Origin: Nitrosovibrio tenuis
GTDB taxonomy: Bacteria; Pseudomonadota; Gammaproteobacteria; Burkholderiales; Nitrosomonadaceae
Assembly (NCBI RefSeq): GCF_900109785.1
Contig: NZ_FOBH01000011.1
Location: 1 to 64,000 of the forward strand
Length of the DNA stretch: 64,000 nt
Direction: 5' to 3'
The notes beneath the pieces are model-generated. The model worked only from the letters and a program-made list of their open reading frames with translations. It was not told where the DNA came from and searched no databases. Shown here piece by piece: positions 1-9,521 of the stretch; positions within the stretch are counted from its first letter, which is position 1, and every line of letters begins with the position of its first letter. The position numbers and the translations under genes were made by a program.

Positions 1-123
1 CGGGATCTCTTCATCGCTTCAAACTCCTTCAATAGGGGAGCCAGATGCGACTTTACTCTAATTTAGAATTGCCCAGGTTTTTGGGGATGACGTCAGTTAC
101 TGAAGCATATAAAAAAGAGACCA

Positions 124-1203
124 ATGTCCAGAGTAATAATTATTGGGGCGGGGGCATCGATTGACGCGTCCCATTCAAAACTGCCGGGAGCAGCAAATTT
201 CTTCGGTTGTATTCGCCGTCATCCTGAACTTAATAATGAGCTTCAGTCACGGCAGCTTCAGGACGCTTTAACGTCTTTGCTTCCCTTATCAATGTCGGAT
301 CTTGGCTCGCTAAGGGCGTTGGACAAACTAAATATCGAAGACCTTTTTACTCTAGCTAGTCTTGAAGCAGAAATGGATTCAAACGATAAGCGGGTTGGTC
401 ATTTAACAGAGCTAATTAGGAAAACTATTGTTACCTGTTCGAAGGAGGTGAAGACAGGGGGCAATTACTCTAATTTCGTTAGGGACATACTGAAGGAACA
501 AACAAGCGTGATATCGTTTAACTGGGACACACTGCTTGATGAGGCGCTACCTGACTATTTCGCCCCGGGGACTTCAATCAAAAAAACTCCTGGTCTTCAC
601 TGGGAATTCTTGCGCATATGCACTGCAGAAACATCGGTGAATAGCTTTTACAGTGAAGATCGCCCACCTCCACAGAAAACGTTTGTCGCTAAACCAGCAT
701 ACCTGAAGCTCCATGGCTCAATTGACGTAGTGGTTTGCAAGAACGACCAATGCCGAAATTATCTACTGCCCTTTAGGGTAGCAGATTGCACGGGCGCTCA
801 TCATTGTCAAGATTGTTATGAAAAGGTTGCTCCCTTCATCGTGCCCCCGGTGCAGAACAAGCCGATTCGGCAATTCCATCACATTCGCCGTGCTTGGATG
901 CTGGCCAGCAAGTTGATACAACAGGCCGAAGAAGTAATTGTGTGGGGTTATAGCCTTCCTGTTACGGATCATTGGAGCCGTTGGCTCATGGGTCACGTTT
1001 GGTCACCGGAAGCACGGTGTCGCAAACTTATTATCATAAACCCGGAGGTTGCAGGCTTCAACAACAGAAATCAGGCTGATGTCCTTCGCAAGAAGTTTAT
1101 CGGCCGATTTTTGCCCTGGAGCAGTTTATTACCGGGCGGAATCAAGGTTGAGGCATATAAATATTACGATTTATTCGTGAAGGGAGAGCAAGTTACGGCG
1201 TAA
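124..1203 (+). CDS. SIR2-like domain protein, candidate NAD-consuming defence effector
   Basis: A 359-residue protein with a SIR2-like fold signature. It has a Rossmann glycine motif GAGAS at residues 8-12, FNWD at 132-135 where SIR2-like proteins carry the NAD-contacting Asn/Asp, KLHGS at 195-199 with the candidate catalytic His197, and a late GYSLPVTD segment at 275-282. Cys205, Cys210, Cys228 and Cys231 flank a small insertion that looks like a zinc ribbon. Proteins of the SIR2_2 type occur in antiphage systems where they deplete NAD+, but the family is broad and this function is inferred. No partner gene is visible downstream, and the window starts 123 bp upstream, so a partner could lie outside it. 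Base composition is AT-richer than the following genes, which fits acquired DNA. Confidence 0.72.
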   Translation: MSRVIIIGAGASIDASHSKLPGAANFFGCIRRHPELNNELQSRQLQDALTSLLPLSMSDLGSLRALDKLNIEDLFTLASLEAEMDSNDKRVGHLTELIRKTIVTCSKEVKTGGNYSNFVRDILKEQTSVISFNWDTLLDEALPDYFAPGTSIKKTPGLHWEFLRICTAETSVNSFYSEDRPPPQKTFVAKPAYLKLHGSIDVVVCKNDQCRNYLLPFRVADCTGAHHCQDCYEKVAPFIVPPVQNKPIRQFHHIRRAWMLASKLIQQAEEVIVWGYSLPVTDHWSRWLMGHVWSPEARCRKLIIINPEVAGFNNRNQADVLRKKFIGRFLPWSSLLPGGIKVEAYKYYDLFVKGEQVTA

Positions 1204-1297
1204 ATGTCCGTGCAATAATCTCTTGGCTTCTCGTCACAAGCACAATTGAAAAGTGCGTTGGGTGAACACTGTTAATCTGAGCGAGGAGATTTGAGCC

Positions 1298-1503
1298 ATG
1301 GAAGGGGGCATTGGAGTAACGCCGAGTTCGAGCAACCTGCCAATAGTTGAAACAAAAAAGACCTGAACACCCTCTTAACATTCCTTTGCGCGAATGAGCG
1401 GGCAAGTATGGCGCAGCAAAAGGAAGTGGCGGAGAGGGTGGAATCCGTACTTGCTTCCGCCCGACTCAGCCGCTCCATAACTGATTCCTTTTCATCTCGG
1501 TAA
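1298..1503 (+). other. Short two-frame ORF joined by a possible -1 slippery site
   Basis: An ATG at 1298, preceded by a GAGGAG ribosome-binding site, opens a 22-codon frame that stops at 1364-1366. Just before that stop lies A AAA AAG (1354-1360), in the phase required for -1 frameshifting. After a -1 slip the frame continues to 1503, giving about 68 residues in total. I do not recognise the product. The alternatives are a decayed gene with an indel in an A-run, or chance. No convincing stimulatory stem-loop is visible downstream. Confidence 0.2.
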
Positions 1504-1814
1504 TACGAAGAAAGGTAGTTATCATCTGGTTCAAATCGATTCTAAGGTGTTTAAATCGTTCCTCCACACCACGAATCACGCGCAACTAATGCATGAATAA
1601 AACCGGTGGTTGTTGCGCGGTATTTTTTTGCTTAACGATAAGCGAGAGCCATTATTGAAAAAGGTTTCAGCTCTGGTGATATTCATTGGAAACGCTTGTT
1701 GCGTTGTTGCGTCGCTAGCAAACGAAATGCGCAACATTCTCACGTTTCCGGCCAAACGGCCCCTTCCTTGCCATCCTAATGATGGCCGTATTTACTGGAA
1801 ACCGATTACGTTAA

Positions 1815-2048
1815 GAAGGGAAAGGGTGTCGCGCAGGTATCAAGGTAGAGGTTGGAGATTTTGCCCCGCTGCTCTTGCTGTCAATCCTTGCTGTGGATCA
1901 GCTGTGCAATATTTTAATGCATACAGCGGATGGAGGATGACGGTACCAAGAAGCAACAGTGCGAGATGTGTTACGTGGTAACTTTGAAGCTGCCTTTGAC
2001 GATTGTGTAAGACGAGCATGGGAAGTACATCATAATCGCTGCAGTTGA
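1815..2048 (+). pseudogene. Unrecognised gene remnant with an in-frame TGA
   Basis: A frame with coding-like composition runs from 1815 to a TGA at 1938-1940, continues in the same frame, and ends at TGA 2046-2048. The readable end includes the stretches EATVRDVLRGNFEAAFDD and RRAWEVHHNR. The frame is closed upstream by TAA at 1812-1814 and has no good start, so it looks like the 3' part of a decayed gene. I cannot name the family. The rest of 1204-2132 shows no gene I can support. That gap sits between an accessory gene and a tRNA and fits a worn-down island edge. Confidence 0.25.
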
Positions 2049-2132
2049 GCCTGTTTCACCGCCACGTATGTTTAGGTTTCATACACTTATTTCAACTGAG
2101 CCGGTTACACACCAGTTACATTCGCTAGGGAA

Positions 2133-2169
2133 ACAAAAAGGAGCTACAAGAATTTTCCTATAACTCCTT
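2133..2169 (-). terminator. Intrinsic terminator after tRNA-Ile
   Basis: On the minus strand, AAGGAG (2164-2169) pairs with CTCCTT (2138-2143) and is followed by a T-rich tail (complement of 2133-2137). It lies directly downstream of the tRNA, so it probably ends the rpoD/tRNA transcript. The loop is long (20 nt), which weakens the call. Confidence 0.45.
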
Positions 2170-2176
2170 GTTTTCA

Positions 2177-2253
<77 letters not shown>

Positions 2254-2289
2254 CGGCAATAACTGAAGTATAACAGTTGCAGAGGCCGG

Positions 2290-4518
2290 TCAGCCTTCGG
2301 TATCCAGGAAACTGCGCAACCGCTCGGATCGCGACGGATGGCGCAGCTTGCGCAACGCCTTGGCTTCGATCTGACGGATGCGCTCGCGGGTCACGTCGAA
2401 TTGTTTGCCGACTTCTTCCAGCGTGTGGTCGGTATTCATTTCGATGCCGAAACGCATACGTAGCACTTTCGCCTCACGTGGCGTCAGAGAGTCCAGTATA
2501 TCCTTCGTCACATCCCGGAGACTGGCATAAACCGCAGCGTCCGCCGGTGCCATGGTAGCCGAATCCTCGATAAAATCGCCCAGGTGGGAATCTTCATCAT
2601 CCCCTATGGGTGTTTCCATGGAAATGGGTTCCTTGGAAATCTTGAGGATTTTGCGGATTTTCTCTTCCGGCATTTCCATTTTCTGCGCCAGCAATGCCGG
2701 CTCGGGCTCCTGGCCTGTTTCCTGCAAAATCTGGCGCGAAATCCGGTTCATCTTGTTGATGGTCTCGATCATATGGACCGGAATGCGAATGGTGCGTGCC
2801 TGATCGGCAATGGAACGGGTGATCGCCTGGCGAATCCACCAGGTTGCGTAGGTTGAAAATTTGTACCCGCGCCGGTATTCGAATTTATCCACCGCCTTCA
2901 TGAGCCCAATATTGCCTTCCTGGATAAGATCGAGGAACTGCAATCCGCGGTTGGTGTATTTTTTGGCGATTGAAATCACCAGCCGCAAATTGGCTTCGGT
3001 CATTTCACGTTTGGCCCGACGCGCCTTGGCCTCGCCTGTGGACATACGGCGATTGATTTCCTTGAGGTCTTTCAATGGAATACCAACCTGCTTCTGCAAC
3101 GTCAGCAAGTTTTGCTGCTGCTCCAGGATAGCCGGAAGATAACGTTCCAGGGCTTGACTATAAGGTTTGGCAAGTGCGACTTCCTGTCCGACCCAATCCA
3201 CATTGCTTTCGTTGCCTGGAAAAACCTTGATGAAGTGATTGCGCGGCATTCCCGCCTTGGTTACACACAGCTCCATGATCCTGCGCTCATACCCGCGCAT
3301 TTCATCCACCAGTCCGCGTTGGGTATCGCACAGCTTTTCAACCATTTTGGCGGAAAAACGGATGGCCATCAGTTCAGCCGAAATTTTTTCCTGTATGTCT
3401 TTGTATGCCTTGTTTGAGGGGCCTCTTTTTTCAAGCGCTTTCTGCATCTCGGCATAGGCCTCGTGAATCACCGCGAACCGATCCAGAGCATCATTTTTCA
3501 ACTTGAGTAAATTGGCATTTGCTATTGCGGTAGTGTCTTCGTCTTCCCCATTTTCCGCGCTCAGTTCCTGCTCCAGCGATTCGTCCGAGATATCTTCGCT
3601 GACCATTTCCTCGACATCAGGGTCCAGCAACCCGTCGATCAGCTCATCAATGCGCATCTCATCCTTCGAGACTTTATTCGCAAGGTCGAGAATTCCGGCG
3701 ATGGTGGTCGGGCAGGCGGATATCGCCTGAATCATATGCTTCAGCCCATCCTCGATACGCTTCGCGATCTCGATTTCACTCTCGCGCGTGAGCAATTCAA
3801 CCGAACCCATTTCGCGCATATACATGCGTACGGGATCGGTGGTCCGGCCAAATTCCGAATCCACGGTAGAAAGCGCAGCTTCCGCTTCTTCCACCACATC
3901 CTCGTCCGCCACCGTAGGCGCGGTTTCCGACATGAGCAACGTTTCGGCATCGGGCGCCTCATCATAAACCGAGATGCCAACGTCATTGATCATGCTGATG
4001 ATGTTCTCGATCTGCTCGGCATCCAGCATATCGTCGGGAAGGTGGTCATTGATCTCGGCGTAAGTCAGATAGCCGCGCTCCTTGCCCTGTACGATCAGAT
4101 TCTTGAGGCGCATGCGCCGCGCCTCGATGTCCTGTTGTCCGGGCGATGATTTGTCTACATCCTTCGGCGGAACAGGCTTACCTTCCTTTACCGCCTTGAC
4201 TCGAGCTATTTTTGCCGACAACGGATTGGGTTCCTTCGCCTCCATAACCGCCCTCGCAATCTCGGTCACGCCGGCCGTGGTTTTACCCGATGACTTCGCA
4301 ACCACTGTAATTTTATTTACCAGTGTTTCCGTCTCCGGTGCTTTTACCTGTTCCGCTTTCGCCGATCCTCTCGATGGTTTTCCGGCATCATTTCCCAGTA
4401 CCGTGCCGATCTTATCGGTTGAGCGTTCGGCACCCGTGTCAGGCGAAATCCCAGCCTTGGGTTTTGCTTTTACCGCCGGTTTGACTTGCGCTTTTGGTTT
4501 TACCATGTCCTTTTCCAA
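2290..4518 (-). CDS. rpoD: RNA polymerase sigma-70 factor RpoD
   Basis: This is the primary sigma factor, which directs core RNA polymerase to -35/-10 promoters. It has 742 residues against about 613 in E. coli. The extra length is mainly a Lys/Pro/Ala-rich N-terminal extension of about 130 residues ahead of region 1.1 (from [14 protein letters not shown]). Region 1.2 ([16 protein letters not shown]), region 2.3/2.4 ([20 protein letters not shown]) and region 4.2 ([18 protein letters not shown]) are all intact. It is the last protein gene of the rpsU-yqeY-dnaG-rpoD operon and is followed by tRNA-Ile. An ATG four codons downstream is an alternative start. Whether the whole extension is translated cannot be settled from the sequence. 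Confidence 0.97.
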   Translation of the reverse strand: MEKDMVKPKAQVKPAVKAKPKAGISPDTGAERSTDKIGTVLGNDAGKPSRGSAKAEQVKAPETETLVNKITVVAKSSGKTTAGVTEIARAVMEAKEPNPLSAKIARVKAVKEGKPVPPKDVDKSSPGQQDIEARRMRLKNLIVQGKERGYLTYAEINDHLPDDMLDAEQIENIISMINDVGISVYDEAPDAETLLMSETAPTVADEDVVEEAEAALSTVDSEFGRTTDPVRMYMREMGSVELLTRESEIEIAKRIEDGLKHMIQAISACPTTIAGILDLANKVSKDEMRIDELIDGLLDPDVEEMVSEDISDESLEQELSAENGEDEDTTAIANANLLKLKNDALDRFAVIHEAYAEMQKALEKRGPSNKAYKDIQEKISAELMAIRFSAKMVEKLCDTQRGLVDEMRGYERRIMELCVTKAGMPRNHFIKVFPGNESNVDWVGQEVALAKPYSQALERYLPAILEQQQNLLTLQKQVGIPLKDLKEINRRMSTGEAKARRAKREMTEANLRLVISIAKKYTNRGLQFLDLIQEGNIGLMKAVDKFEYRRGYKFSTYATWWIRQAITRSIADQARTIRIPVHMIETINKMNRISRQILQETGQEPEPALLAQKMEMPEEKIRKILKISKEPISMETPIGDDEDSHLGDFIEDSATMAPADAAVYASLRDVTKDILDSLTPREAKVLRMRFGIEMNTDHTLEEVGKQFDVTRERIRQIEAKALRKLRHPSRSERLRSFLDTEG

Positions 4519-4599
4519 TAATATGGTAGTGTTGAAACGTCAAATTTTCCTATTATATCAAGATTAGCTTATGCTAAAGCTAAACTGGCTTCTCCGCAT

Positions 4600-6408
4600 T
4601 CAGGAGACCGCCAGTCGCTGGAGTTCCTGTTTTTCCTCGGGAGTAAGTGCGCTCAAGGATTTGTTTTGCAAGTTGGTCATGCGCTGTTTTCGTTTCATGT
4701 CCCGCAATCGTGCCATTGCTCCGGAAAACTCCGCTTCCAGGTCGATATCGCTATCCCATGTCAGCGTTTCGCTCTCAGCCTTTTGCAGCAATATGCCATG
4801 GGGGCTTTCGTGAAAATAAGCGATAGCCGATGGTATTGCGGTGTTTTCTTTAATGTGGGGGTGAGCGTCGATAAATTCAACCAGTGCCGTCAGCGCTGCT
4901 ATTTCATCGCCATATTCACGATCCTGTATGAGCAGTTCTCTCTCCAGCTTGCGGATGTGATTCGGGTCGTGCAACAATATTTGCATCAGCCAGCGGTAAG
5001 GTGAGGCAGGTTTTGGCCGTGGCGCTCGTTCACGAGCCCGTTCCGATGACACTCGCCTGATCTTTAGTAAATCCTCCAATTCTCTTTGAGTGAAACCACT
5101 GATCTCCGCTAATTGCTTTAACAGCATCAGTGCCAGTCCCGGCGCTGCAACTCTTGACAGCAGTGGTTTTGCGTCCTGCACCAGCTTGGCGCGACCTTCG
5201 CTGGTTTTGAGATCGACGCGTGCCGACAGTTCCCTGAATAAAAAAATAGATAACGGCAGGGATTGTCTGGATAGTTGTTCAAAGGCTTCTTTCCCGAAAT
5301 TACGAATATAACTGTCCGGATCCTCGCCCTCGGGTAAAAAAAGAAAACTGACATTCTTGCCATCGACAAGCTGTCCAAGGCTGTCTTCCAATGCGCGCCA
5401 CGCCGCCTTCCTGCCTGCGTTATCGCCGTCGAAACAAAACACCACATCATCGGTCTGGCGCAACAGTTTTTGCACATGGAAGGGCGTAACGGCTGTACCC
5501 AGCGTGGCGACCACATATTCAACGCCATGCTGGGCGAGCGCCACCACGTCCATATATCCTTCCACCACAATGACGCGCCCTGCCTGGCGAATGGCCCTGC
5601 GAGCATCGAACAGGTTGTAGAGTTCACGGCCCTTCTGAAACAAAGGCGTCTCGGGAGAATTGAGATACTTAGGTTCTCCCTGTTCCAGCACCCTGCCACC
5701 GAACCCCACCAGCATTCCTTTAAGGTTCAGGATGGGAAACATGATGCGATCGCGGAATCGGCTGTAACATTTGCCGTCATCATTCCGGATTAACAGTCCG
5801 GCGTTTACCAGCAGAGTTGTCCGCGTCTGCGTTTCAGGATCGGAAAATGCGGCATCCAGGTTTTGCCAGCCAGTCGGCGCATAGCCAATACCAAAACGGG
5901 CAGCGGTTTTGCCCGTCAACCCGCGCTTCTTCAAATAAGCAATGGCGACTTTTGAAGACCTGAGCTGCTGCCGGTAAAATCGGCCGGCCGCATCCATTAC
6001 CCCAACCAGATCCTGCAAGGAATTTTTGCCATCCTGGGATTGGTTTTGCGCCAAGACCGATTGAGACTCGGCAGATTGAGATTCGGCTCCTGTTGCTCCA
6101 GATCGGGGTTCAGATTGTTGCGCGGGAACCTGCATTCCTACACGCGCCGCAAGATCATTCACCGCCTCGACAAAACTCATGCCGCTGTATTCCATCAGAA
6201 AACCAATGGCGTTGCCGTGCGCACTACAACCAAAACAGTGATAAAACTGCTTGGTAGGGCTTACCGTGAACGAGGGCGTCTTTTCACTATGGAAGGGGCA
6301 ACAGGCGGAATAGTTTGTGCCGGCCTTCTTGAGCGGCACCTCACGCTCGATGACATCAACAATATCTACGCGGTCGAGTAAGTCCTGAATGAATGATTGT
6401 GAAATCAT
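4600..6408 (-). CDS. dnaG: DNA primase DnaG
   Basis: DnaG makes RNA primers at the replication fork and works with DnaB helicase. It has 602 residues, the normal size. The N-terminal CHC2 zinc domain has Cys37, His40, Cys58 and Cys61 (CPFH ... CFGC). The TOPRIM catalytic core shows VVEGYMDVVAL and the DGDNAGRKA acidic motif. A Gln/Ser-rich linker at about residues 105-130 separates zinc domain and core. The C-terminal part would bind helicase. It lies between yqeY and rpoD in the macromolecular-synthesis operon, 81 bp upstream of rpoD. Confidence 0.97.
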   Translation of the reverse strand: MISQSFIQDLLDRVDIVDVIEREVPLKKAGTNYSACCPFHSEKTPSFTVSPTKQFYHCFGCSAHGNAIGFLMEYSGMSFVEAVNDLAARVGMQVPAQQSEPRSGATGAESQSAESQSVLAQNQSQDGKNSLQDLVGVMDAAGRFYRQQLRSSKVAIAYLKKRGLTGKTAARFGIGYAPTGWQNLDAAFSDPETQTRTTLLVNAGLLIRNDDGKCYSRFRDRIMFPILNLKGMLVGFGGRVLEQGEPKYLNSPETPLFQKGRELYNLFDARRAIRQAGRVIVVEGYMDVVALAQHGVEYVVATLGTAVTPFHVQKLLRQTDDVVFCFDGDNAGRKAAWRALEDSLGQLVDGKNVSFLFLPEGEDPDSYIRNFGKEAFEQLSRQSLPLSIFLFRELSARVDLKTSEGRAKLVQDAKPLLSRVAAPGLALMLLKQLAEISGFTQRELEDLLKIRRVSSERARERAPRPKPASPYRWLMQILLHDPNHIRKLERELLIQDREYGDEIAALTALVEFIDAHPHIKENTAIPSAIAYFHESPHGILLQKAESETLTWDSDIDLEAEFSGAMARLRDMKRKQRMTNLQNKSLSALTPEEKQELQRLAVS

Positions 6409-6472
6409 TTACGATGAAAAACCCAATCCCAACTATGGAGGCCTCAATCAGGAAAAATCAAACCAGGTAAAA

Positions 6473-6506
6473 AAAGATACTGCAGATACAAAGATACTGC
6501 AGATAC
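6473..6506. repeat. Perfect 17-bp tandem duplication in the yqeY-dnaG spacer
   Basis: The unit AAAGATACTGCAGATAC occurs at 6473-6489 and again immediately at 6490-6506 with no mismatch. It sits in the 185-bp spacer between yqeY and dnaG. No coding or terminator role is visible. Confidence 0.9.
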
Positions 6507-6593
6507 TGAAACAAATGCTTCTACACGGTGCCGCGATAAATTAACAATTGAGCGCAACCAATTCCAAATTATTCCGTAATGGCAGAGATCGAA

Positions 6594-7040
6594 TCAGACA
6601 GAAAGTTTCGCTTTGACCAGGGCGGACACTTTGCTCATATCGGCACGGCCGGAAAGCCTGGGCTTGAGTATAGCCATTACGCGCCCGATATCTTGTTGTT
6701 CTTTGGCTCCGGCCGCGTTGATTGCTTCGCTTACAGCATCTTCCACTTCGGCATCGCTTAATGCCTGAGGCATGTAAGCCTGCAATACGCTCACTTCATA
6801 TTTTTCCGCATCGGCCAGATCGTGACGATTGGCCGACTCGTATTGGGCAATGGAATCCCGCCGCTGCTTCAGCATTTTTTCTATCACAGCCACTACCGCG
6901 GCATCATCCAGCGTTATGCGTTCATCCACCTCTCGCTGCTTGATCGCCGCTTGCAATAAACGGATGGCGTCGCGCCGCTTGGTATCGCCTGCGCGCATCG
7001 CAGCCTTCATATCGTCGGTAATTTGCTGTTTCAGATTCAA
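6594..7040 (-). CDS. yqeY: GatB/YqeY domain protein
   Basis: A 148-residue, charged, mostly helical protein of the YqeY family. This family resembles the C-terminal tRNA-binding domain of the GatB amidotransferase subunit. The start (MNLKQQITDDMKAAMRAGD) and a middle VLQAYMPQALSDAEVEDAV are typical. Its molecular role is not firmly known; tRNA-related function is inferred from the GatB similarity. In many proteobacteria it sits between rpsU and dnaG, as here. Confidence 0.92.
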   Translation of the reverse strand: MNLKQQITDDMKAAMRAGDTKRRDAIRLLQAAIKQREVDERITLDDAAVVAVIEKMLKQRRDSIAQYESANRHDLADAEKYEVSVLQAYMPQALSDAEVEDAVSEAINAAGAKEQQDIGRVMAILKPRLSGRADMSKVSALVKAKLSV

Positions 7041-7061
7041 ATTGTAGCCGGCCCAAACAGG

Positions 7062-7101
7062 AATTTTACGTAGAGCTCAGGAATATTTGGTAGAGCTCAG
7101 G
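7062..7101. repeat. 20-bp imperfect tandem repeat in the rpsU-yqeY spacer
   Basis: Units at 7062-7081 and 7082-7101 match at 17 of 20 positions and share GTAGAGCTCAGG. A third, more diverged partial unit follows (7102-7114, ending TTTACGTAG). This is a second duplication inside the same operon's spacers. Confidence 0.8.
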
Positions 7102-7134
7102 GATTATTTACGTAGGCTTTTCGACTGACTTTGA

Positions 7135-7347
7135 CTAATAAAGTTTCGGTGGAAGCAATTGACTGCGCAGGCGTTTGTACGTGCGTTTGACGGCTGCGGC
7201 CAGCTTGCGCTTGCGTTCAGCAGTAGGTTTTTCATAAAATTCCCGGGCGCGCAATTCGGTGAGCAGGCCGGTTTTTTCTATGGTTCGCTTAAAGCGGCGC
7301 ATGGCGACTTCAAATGGCTCGTTTTCCTTAACTTTAATAGTTGTCAT
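7135..7347 (-). CDS. rpsU: 30S ribosomal protein S21
   Basis: A 70-residue basic protein of full family length. It starts [20 protein letters not shown] and has the S21 hallmark [16 protein letters not shown] followed by a basic C-terminus. S21 binds the 30S platform near the 3' end of 16S rRNA and helps initiation. It is the first gene of the macromolecular-synthesis operon and is divergent from tsaD. Confidence 0.97.
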   Translation of the reverse strand: MTTIKVKENEPFEVAMRRFKRTIEKTGLLTELRAREFYEKPTAERKRKLAAAVKRTYKRLRSQLLPPKLY

Positions 7348-7463
7348 GAAGATACGGTTCCTTTCTTAAAAATAAAATGAATGGCAGACAAGCAGCATTG
7401 CCGTTGTAGTAGTGTTGCTGTTTGTATTGCCGTCTGAATGATGCGCGTTATAAAAAGCTTACT

Positions 7464-7469
7464 ATTATA
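7464..7469 (-). promoter_or_regulatory. Candidate -10 box (TATAAT) for the rpsU operon
   Basis: The minus strand reads TATAAT at 7469-7464, about 115 bp upstream of the rpsU start, in the AT-rich part of the rpsU/tsaD divergent spacer. No good -35 box at 16-18 bp is visible, so the call rests on the -10 and its position. Confidence 0.4.
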
Positions 7470-7511
7470 CTATAGCAAGTCCCCAATACTATTTAAAAGA
7501 GTTGCCTTTTC

Positions 7512-8564
7512 TTGTTCTCGCATCCATTACTTGTTCTTGGCATTGAAACTTCGTGCGATGAAACCGGGGTCGCACTTTACGACACGCACCGGGGCCTGCT
7601 GAGCCATGCACTCTATTCACAAAGCGAAATGCACAGTGAATACGGTGGCGTAGTACCGGAGCTCGCCTCTCGTGATCACATACGGCGGGTACTGCCGCTG
7701 ATCAGGCAAATACTAAGCGCCGCTGGGGTCGACCTGGCAGATCTCGATGCCATCGCTTATACCCAAGGCCCAGGATTGGCAGGCGCATTGCTGGTGGGCG
7801 CGAGCATCTCCGCCGCGCTTGGCTTTGCGTTGAATATCCCTGTGCTGGGCATTCATCACCTCGAGGGCCACCTCCTTTCCCCGTTGCTTTCCAAGCCCGC
7901 ACCCGCTTTTCCGTTCGTGGCGCTACTGGTCTCGGGCGGGCACACCCAGTTGATGGAAGTGAATGGTCTCGGGCTATATACGCTATTGGGAGAAACAGTC
8001 GATGATGCAGCGGGGGAAGCCTTCGACAAAACCGCAAAACTGCTGGGGCTGGGTTATCCTGGAGGACCGGCGCTCTCTAAACTTGCCGATGAATTTGTCC
8101 ACTCGGGTCATTCTAAATATTTTGAGCTTCCTCGTCCCATGCTCCATAGCGGCGATCTCAATTTCAGCTTCAGCGGGTTAAAAACCGCCGTTCTGACGCT
8201 GATGCATAAACATGAGATGACCCCTGACACCCGAGGCGCGATGGCCTTTGCATTTCAGGAGGCCGTGGTAGACGTCCTGGCGGAAAAGTCGCTGGCAGCC
8301 CTTGCAAAGACAGGACTTACCCAACTGGTCGTGGCGGGCGGCGTGGGAGCCAACCGCCAACTGCGCAATACCCTGTGCCGCAAAGCCGAGCAAATAGGCG
8401 CGACCGTTTTTTTCCCCGAATTCGAATTTTGCACGGATAACGGTGCAATGATTGCATTTGCAGGGGCCATGCGGATGCAAGAGACCTCGGACCAGGATAA
8501 AAGAACCGATGTATTTACGATAAACGCCAGGTGGGATCTTGAAATGCAGGGATTGTGCACCTAG
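7512..8564 (+). CDS. tsaD: tRNA N6-adenosine threonylcarbamoyltransferase TsaD
   Basis: TsaD transfers the threonylcarbamoyl group to A37 of ANN-decoding tRNAs, working with TsaB and TsaE. The 350 residues are of family length. The N-terminus [18 protein letters not shown] and the metal-binding [10 protein letters not shown] (His-x3-His) are diagnostic, with SGGHTQL and the late [10 protein letters not shown] present. The start is a TTG at 7512; no in-frame ATG or GTG lies nearby. The final TAG (8562-8564) lies inside the left end of a noncoding repeat element, which suggests the element trimmed or replaced the original 3' end. Its partner gene tsaB is at the far right of this window. Confidence 0.96.
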   Translation: MFSHPLLVLGIETSCDETGVALYDTHRGLLSHALYSQSEMHSEYGGVVPELASRDHIRRVLPLIRQILSAAGVDLADLDAIAYTQGPGLAGALLVGASISAALGFALNIPVLGIHHLEGHLLSPLLSKPAPAFPFVALLVSGGHTQLMEVNGLGLYTLLGETVDDAAGEAFDKTAKLLGLGYPGGPALSKLADEFVHSGHSKYFELPRPMLHSGDLNFSFSGLKTAVLTLMHKHEMTPDTRGAMAFAFQEAVVDVLAEKSLAALAKTGLTQLVVAGGVGANRQLRNTLCRKAEQIGATVFFPEFEFCTDNGAMIAFAGAMRMQETSDQDKRTDVFTINARWDLEMQGLCT

Positions 8565-8752
8565 GGCCTCTGAAGAACTCCCCCGCGGTCGCTTGCTGGC
8601 AAAATTAGGATCACAAGGCGCACGCAGATCATAACTCGGTCTACTGCCAAGATTGCAATGCGGTGGGACTCCAAAGCTTCGCCTGGGGGTTCCGCGAAGC
8701 CCGGGGCGGGCACGGGTGTCCGACCGCGCTGACTTGTGCAGAGGTTCCCTGG
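8561..8752. repeat. Inverted-repeat-bounded noncoding element, copy 1
   Basis: The left end CTAGGGCCTCTGAAGAACTC matches the reverse complement of the right end, CCAGGGAACCTCTGCACAAG, with a 2-bp gap. The interior (about 8590-8670) aligns with copy 2 at about 54884-54975, including GGATCACAAGGCGCA versus GATCACAAGGCGCATG. No open frame fills it. It lies between convergent tsaD and plsY. It looks like a MITE or a remnant of an insertion sequence. Confidence 0.7.
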
Positions 8753-8782
8753 AGCTGATTACGAGCGCCAGGGGTACCTCGA

Positions 8783-9415
8783 TCACTCGGGGCGCTTAGA
8801 GGGGCGCTTAAGGCGTTCCCCCTTGCCGATACGGCCCTCGGTGCCTGCGATCAAGTTCGTAATATTGGACTTGTGCCGCCAGATGAGCAATAAGGACATC
8901 ATAAGAACTGCGAGTGTCCGTGCATCCAAGCCAAGAAAAAATACCGCATAAATAGGGGCTAATGCAGCGGCCGCTAAGGCAGATAACGACGAAATGCGCC
9001 AGATCGCCGCAACGGTAATCCAGATTGTAACCGCCAACAGCCCCATCCATGGATTGAAACCCAGCAATATGCCCAATGCGGTCGCAACACCTTTCCCTCC
9101 TTGAAAGCGTAAAAATATTGGAAATAGATGACCTAAAAAAACCGCCAGCGCTACTGCCGCGATCGCCGCCGGGCCAAATCCAAGGACAGGCGCGAAGTGT
9201 TGCGCCAGCGCTACGGACAGCCAGCCTTTACCGGCATCCCCCAGCAGCGTAAACACGGCCGCTGCTTTTTTTCCACTACGCAGTACGTTGGTAGCCCCAG
9301 GGTTCTTCGAGCCATAGGTACGTGGATCGGGCAGCTTAAAGATCCAGCTTGCCAGGACGCCAAAGGAAACAGACCCGAGCAAATATGCCAGAAGGATTGA
9401 CACCGTCAGCGTCAT
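8783..9415 (-). CDS. plsY: Glycerol-3-phosphate acyltransferase PlsY
   Basis: PlsY is a polytopic inner-membrane enzyme that acylates glycerol-3-phosphate with acyl-phosphate, the first step of phospholipid synthesis. It has 210 residues. It shows the early LLGSVSFG, the SKNPGATNVLR motif that binds substrate, and LRFQGGKGVAT, all conserved in the family. About five hydrophobic segments are visible. It is convergent with tsaD and divergent from folB, an arrangement common in Betaproteobacteria. Confidence 0.95.
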   Translation of the reverse strand: MTLTVSILLAYLLGSVSFGVLASWIFKLPDPRTYGSKNPGATNVLRSGKKAAAVFTLLGDAGKGWLSVALAQHFAPVLGFGPAAIAAVALAVFLGHLFPIFLRFQGGKGVATALGILLGFNPWMGLLAVTIWITVAAIWRISSLSALAAAALAPIYAVFFLGLDARTLAVLMMSLLLIWRHKSNITNLIAGTEGRIGKGERLKRPSKRPE

Positions 9416-9521
9416 CTAATTAGCGCCATTCCCGCAAATAGAATAAAATCGCTGATTCTACGTGAAAAACAGCTTATATATGCCAGCGGATGCGCATGTG
9501 GGCTTATCCAGAATTGCCGTG

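Noticed and set aside
1-2170. attL/attR repeat of the tRNA-Ile 3' end
   Set aside because: I searched by eye for the tRNA 3' sequence and found no second copy within the window.
8178-8786. Minus-strand open frame across tsaD and repeat copy 1
   Set aside because: It is antisense to tsaD and runs through a noncoding element; its composition is not protein-like.
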